A stretch of DNA of 10,495 nucleotides from Bacteroidota bacterium (GTDB lineage: Bacteria; Bacteroidota; Bacteroidia; Bacteroidales; VadinHA17). The notes below the pieces were generated by a model that was not told where the DNA came from, ran no database searches, and saw nothing but the letters and a program-made list of their open reading frames with translations. The DNA lies in NCBI GenBank assembly GCA_030642585.1, contig DAOWNN010000046.1, positions 1 to 10,495 of the forward strand, in the 5' to 3' direction. Positions 5,147-10,495 of the stretch are shown piece after piece (the stretch's first letter is position 1; the number at the start of each line of letters is the position of its first letter). Made by a program: the position numbers and the translations under genes.

Positions 5147-6667
5147 ATGAAAGTTAAGTTTTTTAAATCAGAATACTCTCTTCTGCAAAAGATTGGTTTG
5201 ATTCTGGGTCCTCTTCTGGCAATTTTCATTATTTCAAATTTCAAACCTATTCCCGGCCATCCCGAGATTCAATATACTGCGGGCATTGCCGTTCTTATGG
5301 CCACCTGGTGGATTACCGAGGCGGTGCCACTCGCGGTAACGGCACTTCTTCCTGTTTTTTTATTTCCTCTACTAGGTGTTATGGATGGAAAGGATGTTTC
5401 TACCCTCTATTTCAATGATGTGATTTTTTTATTTCTTGGAGGCTTTATTGTTGCCCTTGCAATGGAAAAGTGGTCTCTTCATAAGAGGATTGCAATTTTC
5501 GCACTTATGATTTTTGGAGTAAAGCCCAAACGAATCTTGCTTGGTTTTATGGTTACCAGCTCTTTTTTATCAATGTGGATATCGAATACAGCAACAGCTA
5601 TGATGATGGTTCCAATTGCACTTTCGGTAATTATCAAACTGGAATCTACACTGGGTGTTGAGAAAATGAAGAGATACTCCATAGGCTTATTGCTGGGAAT
5701 TGCATACAGTTGTAGTATTGGGGGGATAGCTACACTGATAGGAACACCTCCTAATGCCGCATTCTTGCGTATTTATGCCATTTCATTTCCCAATGCTCCG
5801 GAGATTTCGTTTGCAAGCTGGTTTTTCTTTGCTTTGCCAATAAGTATTGCTTTTTTATTTATAGTCTGGGGAATTTTATCCTTCCTGTTTGGCCGCATTA
5901 AATTTGAAATCAACTCTTCCTTATTTCAGGATCAGTACAGGTCACTTGGGAAAATGAGCTATGAAGAAAAAATTGTGCTTTTTATCTTTTTGACTCTTGC
6001 GCTATTGTGGCTGACCAGGGCAAACATAGATATGGGAGCTATACATATACCCGGTTGGTCGTCCTTGTTTAAACATCCCGAATACCTGAATGACGGGGTA
6101 GTGGCTATTGCTATTTCTTCCTTACTTTTTATAATACCGGCCAGGGATAAGGGAAGTATCATGGAGTGGGAAAATGCATCCAAGCTACCCTGGGGAATTG
6201 TACTCCTGTTTGGTGGCGGCTTCGCATTGGCAGGAGCCTTTAAAGTATCGGGCTTTTCAGACTGGCTTGGTAGTAGTTTCTATCATATGGAATCATTCTC
6301 ACCCCTGGTAATTATAGCTTCCATTTGTGCTGTTCTGACATTTCTTACAGAACTTACTTCCAATATTGCCACTTCACAGATGATTCTTCCTATTCTTGCT
6401 GCGCTTGGTACTGCCATTGGAAAAAACCCCTTGCTTTTAATGATTCCTGCTACCCTGGCCAGTTCATTTGCCTTTATGATGCCCGTTGCAACTCCTCCAA
6501 ATGCCATAATATTTGGCACCAAAAGAATCAAGATCATTGACATGGCCAAGGTAGGCCTGTTGATTAATCTTCTTGGTATTGCTATTCTCACAATTGGAAT
6601 ACTCCTCCTGGGACCGGTACTGGGCATCGATCTTAATGAAATGCCTGATTGGGCAATAATGCCTTGA
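5147..6667 (+). CDS. SLC13/DASS-family sodium:anion symporter (dicarboxylate or sulfate type)
   Basis: 506 residues, the normal size of the DASS (NaDC/INDY) family, with about 11 hydrophobic segments in an inverted two-repeat layout. The first repeat carries the sodium/substrate signature SNTATAMMMVPIA at 146-158 and LIGTPPN at 197-203; the second has TELTSNIATSQMILPI at 401-416 and ATPPN at 448-452. WWITEAVPLAVTALLP at 54-69 is the family's N-terminal signature. The transporter brings in C4-dicarboxylates or related anions with sodium across the inner membrane; some relatives carry sulfate, and the substrate cannot be set from motifs. The second SNT motif reads Ser405-Asn406-Ile407, a variation seen in many relatives as SNV or SNI. 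It stands alone, divergent from pfk by 154 bp, and a long repeat-bearing gap follows. Confidence 0.9.
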   Translation: MKVKFFKSEYSLLQKIGLILGPLLAIFIISNFKPIPGHPEIQYTAGIAVLMATWWITEAVPLAVTALLPVFLFPLLGVMDGKDVSTLYFNDVIFLFLGGFIVALAMEKWSLHKRIAIFALMIFGVKPKRILLGFMVTSSFLSMWISNTATAMMMVPIALSVIIKLESTLGVEKMKRYSIGLLLGIAYSCSIGGIATLIGTPPNAAFLRIYAISFPNAPEISFASWFFFALPISIAFLFIVWGILSFLFGRIKFEINSSLFQDQYRSLGKMSYEEKIVLFIFLTLALLWLTRANIDMGAIHIPGWSSLFKHPEYLNDGVVAIAISSLLFIIPARDKGSIMEWENASKLPWGIVLLFGGGFALAGAFKVSGFSDWLGSSFYHMESFSPLVIIASICAVLTFLTELTSNIATSQMILPILAALGTAIGKNPLLLMIPATLASSFAFMMPVATPPNAIIFGTKRIKIIDMAKVGLLINLLGIAILTIGILLLGPVLGIDLNEMPDWAIMP

Positions 6668-7118
6668 GGAGATAGTCCAATAGTCATTGCTACCATGTAA
6701 AACAGGTGCAAAATACAGATCAAATAGTCGCTAATGCACTACAGAAGCGGTCTGCGGGGTTATAGCACATGGGAGGTATTCTAAATATTGTTAAAAAGAT
6801 CGTTGATTAGAAGGGAGGAGTGGAAGAAAGCTTGAAGCATGAAAAATGAAGCTTGAAAAAAGAATTGTTACGCAAAGAAGACGCAGAGAACCGCAAAGAA
6901 ATGAAGAAGGCCACTGATGCACGAATGGAAGACGAATGCACAAATGGATTAGTGGAATGGAATAAATGAGTACCTGATATTTTTACTGTTAAAAATACAT
7001 AGCATTTTGACTTTGTTCTAATTTGCTTATAAATATATTATCTATTTGTATTGCGTATACACCAAAATTGTTTATAATTTCGTGTGAACTAAAACACATA
7101 ATCAAAAATAACAATCTG
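6668..7118. other. 451-bp intergenic region with degenerate repeats, no gene seen
   Basis: Between the SLC13 stop and the true start of the M16 gene I see no convincing coding frame, tRNA or strong terminator hairpin. The left half (6668-6820) is unremarkable, the centre (about 6828-6960) is a mosaic of short repeats, and the right part (6961-7118) is very AT-rich and presumably holds the M16 promoter. No clean TAnnTTTG match is found there; TCTATTTG (7041-7048) is the nearest. Confidence 0.6.
6828..6947. repeat. Mosaic of three degenerate short-repeat types
   Basis: Three word families sit side by side. AAGCTTGAA occurs at 6828-6836 and 6849-6857 with GAAGCATGAA between. CGCAAAGAAG, ACGCAGAGAA and CCGCAAAGAA occupy 6871-6900, three successive variants of a 10-mer. 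GCACGAATGGAAGACGAATG and a further GCACAAATGG (6919-6947) repeat a CACGAAT-like word. From memory, CGCAAAGACGCAGAG-like and CACGAATGCACGAAT-like words recur in intergenic DNA of Bacteroidota and some other phyla; I cannot confirm that here. There is no open frame or inverted structure suggesting an intact mobile element. Confidence 0.55.
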
Positions 7119-9944
7119 ATGAAAAAAACAATGATTTCAAGCCTGGTAATGGGAATCACAGGTCTATTACTGGTATTTGCATTTTCTTGTACCTCTATGA
7201 AGAAGGATTCTCAGCATCTTTCTATTGAGTATGAGCAATTTCAACTCGATAACGGTCTGGATGTAATCTTGGCAGTTGATAAATCTGATCCCATTGTTTC
7301 TCTGGCAATTCAATATCATGTTGGCTCAAACAGAGAGGTTCCGGGAAGAACAGGTTTTGCTCACTTGTTTGAGCATATGATGTTTCAGGAATCTGAAAAT
7401 GTTGGTCAGGACCAGTTTTTTAAGAAGATCCAGAATGCAGGAGGGATGTTAAATGGGGGAACCAGTAATGACGGAACTATATATTTTGAAGTAATCCCTA
7501 AAAATGCCCTTGAATTAGCTTTATGGCTGGAATCTGATAGAATGGGCTACATGATAAATACGGTTACAAAACAGGCATTTGCAAACCAGCAAAATGTTGT
7601 TCAGAATGAAAAGCGCCAGACAATGGATAACCAACCCTATGGCTATACCCGCTATATAATAGGTAAAAACTTATATCCGGAAGGTCATCCATACAGCTGG
7701 ACAGTAATTGGAGAAATGGAAGATATATTCAATGCTACAGTGGCAGATGTGAAGGAATTTCACTCTAAATATTATGTTCCAAATAATGCAACCCTGGTAC
7801 TTGTGGGAGATTTTGATCCTGCAGAGGCCAGTGAGCTGATCAATAAATATTTTGGAGAAATTCCAGAAGGTGAAGAGGTAAATGACCCACAACCATGGTC
7901 TGCAGAGCTGGAAACTACAAAATTGCTTTTCCATGAGGATAATTTTGCAAGAGCGGCACAAATCAACATGGTTTGGCCTACTGTGGAAAGTTATCATCCC
8001 GACTCTTATCCACTTGATTTTTTTGCCGAACTGGTGGCCTATGGCAAGAAAGCACCTATGTATAAGATACTGGTAAAAGAAAAGCAACTTACATCGCGAA
8101 GTCGTACCTATAATTCGTCAATGGAATTAGCAGGAACTTTTCGTATAAATATTACAGCTAACTCCGGAGTTAATCTACAGGATATACATGATGCAATTTT
8201 TGAATCTTTCGAGATGTTTGAGGAGGAAGGCATAAGCGAAAATGACCTGGAGAGGATTAAAGCAGGCCTTGAAACCAGCTACTACAATAGTATTTCCAGT
8301 GTCTTTTACAAAGCCTACCAACTTGCTAATTATAATGAGTATGCTGGCGATCCTTCATTCATTGAAAAGAATATTGAATTGATACGTGCTGTTAGCATTG
8401 AAGATATCAACAGAGTATATAATAAATACATCAAAGATAAGCCTTACCTGGTAACCAGTTTTGTTCCCAAAGGGGATTTGGATTTGATGGTAGAGAACTC
8501 TGTAAAGGCTGATGTTGTAGAGGAAAGTATAAGCGATGCCACTGAGGTATCACAAGACGTTGCAGACGTGGAAGAGTTGGTGAGAACAGAAACTATCCTG
8601 GACAGGTCAATTGAACCGGAACCGGGACCTGATCCTGAAATCACTATACCTGATATTTGGAAAGATCAATTGTCTAATGGAATGGAGGTATATGGAATTT
8701 TGCATGATGAATTGCCCCTGGTACAGTACAATATTGTACTAAAGGGAGGTCACCTTTTAGATGATATTGATAAGGTGGGGGTAGCTAATCTTGTTGGAGA
8801 ATTGATGATGGAAGGAACAAAGAATAAGACACCACAGGAGTTGGAAGAGGAGATTGAATTGCTTGGAGCAAATATTTCAATGTATACAAGCAACCAGTCA
8901 ATCAATATAAATGTGAATACCCTTGCCAGAAACTTTGACAAAACACTGACTCTGATAGAAGAAATACTTTTGGAACCAAGATGGGATGAGGAAGAATTTG
9001 AACTTGCAAAGACCAGAGTGATCAATTCTATCAAACAACAACAGGCCAGGCCAAATTATCTGGCTAATAATGCTTTCAACAAGCTGCTTTACAAAGAAGA
9101 TCATTTACTTGCTTATAATACATCCGGAACAGTTGAGTCGGTAGAGGGTATTCAGCTGCAGGATCTGAAAGATTATTATAAAAGATATTTTTCACCTTCA
9201 GTAGCAAAATTTCATGTCGTTGGTAGTGTTAGCAAGGATGAAGTGATGACTGCTCTTTCAGCATTGAGCAGTTCCTGGACTTCAAAGGATGTTATTTTTC
9301 CGGAAATTGAAGAGCCAGGGAAACCTGCAGCTTCAAAGATATATTTTGTGGATGTTCCGGGAGCTAAGCAGTCGGTTATTCAAATTGGTTACCTTGCTCT
9401 TCAGCGAACAGATCCGGATTATTATCCTGCTACGGTTATGAATTATAAGCTTGGAGGCTCTTTCAGTGGAATACTGAATCTTGTTCTCAGGGAGGAAAAA
9501 GGATTTACCTACGGAGCTCGTTCGGGCTTCTATGGAACAAATATTACCGGTACGTTTGAAGCTTCTTCTTCTGTTCGTTCTAATACTACTTTTGAATCGG
9601 TTCAGATCTTTAAAGAATCTATGGAAGCCTACAGGGATGGTATCTCTAAAGAGGATCTCGACTTCACCAAGAATGCCCTGCTAAAATCCAATGCCAGAAG
9701 ATTCGAAACATTGGGATCGCTTCTAGGAATGCTTAGAGCTATCAGTGCTTACGATCTGCCGGATAATTATGTCAAACTGGAAGAAGAAATCGTAAGAAAT
9801 ATGACTTTGGAAGCTCATAAAGCATTAGCAGAGAAGTATATTGTGCCGGAACAAATGTACTATGTGATTGTTGGGGATGCTGCCACACAATTAAAGCCTC
9901 TATCGAAAATAGGCTTTGGTGAACCAATACTGATTAAAGATTAA
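7119..9944 (+). CDS. Two-domain M16 family zinc metallopeptidase, probable lipoprotein (PqqL-like)
   Basis: 941 residues from ATG 7119. A longer frame from 7023 exists, but 7119 begins a typical signal, MKKTMISSLVMGITG, ending in AFSC at 21-24; the lipobox is loose, yet followed by TSMKKD as in many Bacteroidota lipoproteins, so a periplasmic envelope location is likely. The N-terminal M16 domain has the inverted zinc motif His82-Leu-Phe-Glu85-His86 and the distal Glu164 (QNEKRQ). The second M16 domain starts near 509 after an acidic, proline-rich linker (about 465-508). There the motif reads ANLVGE, so all three zinc-motif residues are lost, but the conserved R791...Y798 pair (REEKGFTYGAR) is kept, as in the non-catalytic half of PqqL/pitrilysin-like proteins. 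It should cleave peptides or small unfolded proteins in an enclosed chamber. The P1 peptidase gene begins 3 bp after its stop. Confidence 0.92.
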   Translation: MKKTMISSLVMGITGLLLVFAFSCTSMKKDSQHLSIEYEQFQLDNGLDVILAVDKSDPIVSLAIQYHVGSNREVPGRTGFAHLFEHMMFQESENVGQDQFFKKIQNAGGMLNGGTSNDGTIYFEVIPKNALELALWLESDRMGYMINTVTKQAFANQQNVVQNEKRQTMDNQPYGYTRYIIGKNLYPEGHPYSWTVIGEMEDIFNATVADVKEFHSKYYVPNNATLVLVGDFDPAEASELINKYFGEIPEGEEVNDPQPWSAELETTKLLFHEDNFARAAQINMVWPTVESYHPDSYPLDFFAELVAYGKKAPMYKILVKEKQLTSRSRTYNSSMELAGTFRINITANSGVNLQDIHDAIFESFEMFEEEGISENDLERIKAGLETSYYNSISSVFYKAYQLANYNEYAGDPSFIEKNIELIRAVSIEDINRVYNKYIKDKPYLVTSFVPKGDLDLMVENSVKADVVEESISDATEVSQDVADVEELVRTETILDRSIEPEPGPDPEITIPDIWKDQLSNGMEVYGILHDELPLVQYNIVLKGGHLLDDIDKVGVANLVGELMMEGTKNKTPQELEEEIELLGANISMYTSNQSININVNTLARNFDKTLTLIEEILLEPRWDEEEFELAKTRVINSIKQQQARPNYLANNAFNKLLYKEDHLLAYNTSGTVESVEGIQLQDLKDYYKRYFSPSVAKFHVVGSVSKDEVMTALSALSSSWTSKDVIFPEIEEPGKPAASKIYFVDVPGAKQSVIQIGYLALQRTDPDYYPATVMNYKLGGSFSGILNLVLREEKGFTYGARSGFYGTNITGTFEASSSVRSNTTFESVQIFKESMEAYRDGISKEDLDFTKNALLKSNARRFETLGSLLGMLRAISAYDLPDNYVKLEEEIVRNMTLEAHKALAEKYIVPEQMYYVIVGDAATQLKPLSKIGFGEPILIKD

Positions 9945-9947
9945 AGA

Positions 9948-10495
9948 TTGAAAAAGCAAACATTACTATTCTTGCTTGTCCTGGCTATTATTTTCCAGTT
10001 TGGGCAAGAGGTTTTTTGTCAGAACAAACGGGTTCGGGACTATGGTATTCAGCCAGGAGTGATGATTCCAGGGCCATATAATGCCATTACAGATGTTTCA
10101 GGAGTTACAGTAGGTCATAAAACCCTGATAAGCGGGGAGCAAGTACGAACAGGTGTAACAGCTATTTTACCCCACCAGGGTAATATCTTCAGGAATAAGG
10201 TGCCGGCTGCTATTTATGTAGGTAATGGCTACGGTAAGCTGGCCGGAAGTACCCAGATACAGGAACTTGGAAATCTCGAAACACCGATTGTACTGACAAA
10301 TACAATGAGCATTCCACAAGCTTCAGAAGCCCTGATCGATTATACCTTTTCAATTCCTGAAAATAGCGATGTCCAGTCAGTAAATCCTGTTGTGGGAGAA
10401 ACCAATGATGGTTATCTAAATGATATCCGGGGAAGGCACGTTGGTAGAGAGGATGTGCTTGAAGCTATTCGTTCAGCAAAGAACGGGCCTGTAGA
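9948..10495 (+). CDS. P1-family (DmpA/BapA-like) serine aminopeptidase, 5' part, TTG start
   Basis: 182 codons are present and the gene runs off the right edge. No ATG precedes the conserved domain; TTG at 9948-9950 starts KKQTLLFLLVLAIIFQFGQE, a clear signal peptide ending near FCQN, so the product is exported. The P1 (DmpA, L-aminopeptidase/D-esterase) fold follows: RVRDYGIQPGVMIPGPYNAI at 28-47, TDVSGVTVGH, GVTAILPH, VGNGYGKLAGSTQIQELG, then LETPIVLTNT and VVGETNDGYLNDI. These enzymes self-cleave between Gly and Ser to expose the catalytic Ser; that site lies beyond the window. The gene begins 3 bp after the M16 stop, indicating an operon; the pair could degrade envelope peptides, M16 cutting internally and P1 releasing N-terminal residues. 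Confidence 0.85.
   Translation, partial: MKKQTLLFLLVLAIIFQFGQEVFCQNKRVRDYGIQPGVMIPGPYNAITDVSGVTVGHKTLISGEQVRTGVTAILPHQGNIFRNKVPAAIYVGNGYGKLAGSTQIQELGNLETPIVLTNTMSIPQASEALIDYTFSIPENSDVQSVNPVVGETNDGYLNDIRGRHVGREDVLEAIRSAKNGPV

Noticed and set aside
6283..6723. 146-codon minus-strand frame under the SLC13 3' end
   Set aside because: Antisense shadow of a strongly conserved transporter-coding region; no recognisable family or operon context.
6668..6820. Possible small gene or RNA after the SLC13 gene
   Set aside because: All frames are short and unlike protein, and no tRNA-like or stable hairpin structure was found by eye.
7023..7118. 32-codon upstream extension of the M16 gene
   Set aside because: It would bury a good signal peptide behind an odd AT-rich leader; the ATG at 7119 starts a typical MKK signal sequence.
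7671..8087. 138-codon minus-strand frame within the M16 gene
   Set aside because: Antisense to conserved M16 sequence, His/Cys/Trp-rich and without domain character.

Overview
The window looks like a chromosomal segment from a member of the Bacteroidota, probably a Marinilabiliales/Bacteroidales-type organism. The grounds are AT-leaning DNA, starts without clear Shine-Dalgarno sequences, candidate promoters of the TTG-N19-21-TAnnTTTG type, a two-domain M16 peptidase with a lipoprotein-like signal, and short degenerate repeats in every larger intergenic gap. The taxonomic call is an inference from style and gene content, not from a marker gene.

Left part (1-3548). The tail of an unidentified gene ends at 68. 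An intergenic repeat element follows, then two rightward genes: an exported DUF6599-family protein (201-1100) and a Tat-signal DUF362 protein (1123-2016). Facing them on the minus strand is a tight pair encoding AmmeMemoRadiSam system proteins B (Memo-like, 2688-3548) and A (AMMECR1, 2100-2672). The radical-SAM partner that names that system is not in the window. Just beyond the AMMECR1 stop is a short minus-strand stretch (2035-2106) that reads like the extreme C-terminus of a PEP-synthase-regulatory-type kinase/pyrophosphorylase. It has no gene in front of it and looks like a gene relic.

Middle (3549-6667). A 322-bp gap carries a 17-bp perfect inverted repeat made of the same GTCTAAAAG-like words seen at the left edge. 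Then comes a minus-strand 6-phosphofructokinase with an unusual active-site signature (GGGGT and PKTIDND). It is divergent from a plus-strand SLC13/DASS-type sodium:dicarboxylate (or sulfate) symporter (5147-6667). A good Bacteroidota-type promoter for pfk lies between them.

Right part (6668-10495). A 451-bp non-coding stretch contains a mosaic of three kinds of degenerate short repeat. It leads into a 941-residue two-domain M16 zinc peptidase (7119-9944). Three bases after its stop, a TTG-started P1-family (DmpA-like) aminopeptidase with a signal peptide begins and runs off the right edge. These two probably form an envelope peptide-degradation operon.

I see no convincing wholly new defence or mobile system. 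The best second-look items are the paired intergenic repeat elements, the relic next to AMMECR1, the DUF6599/DUF362/AmmeMemo neighbourhood, and the phosphofructokinase signature.
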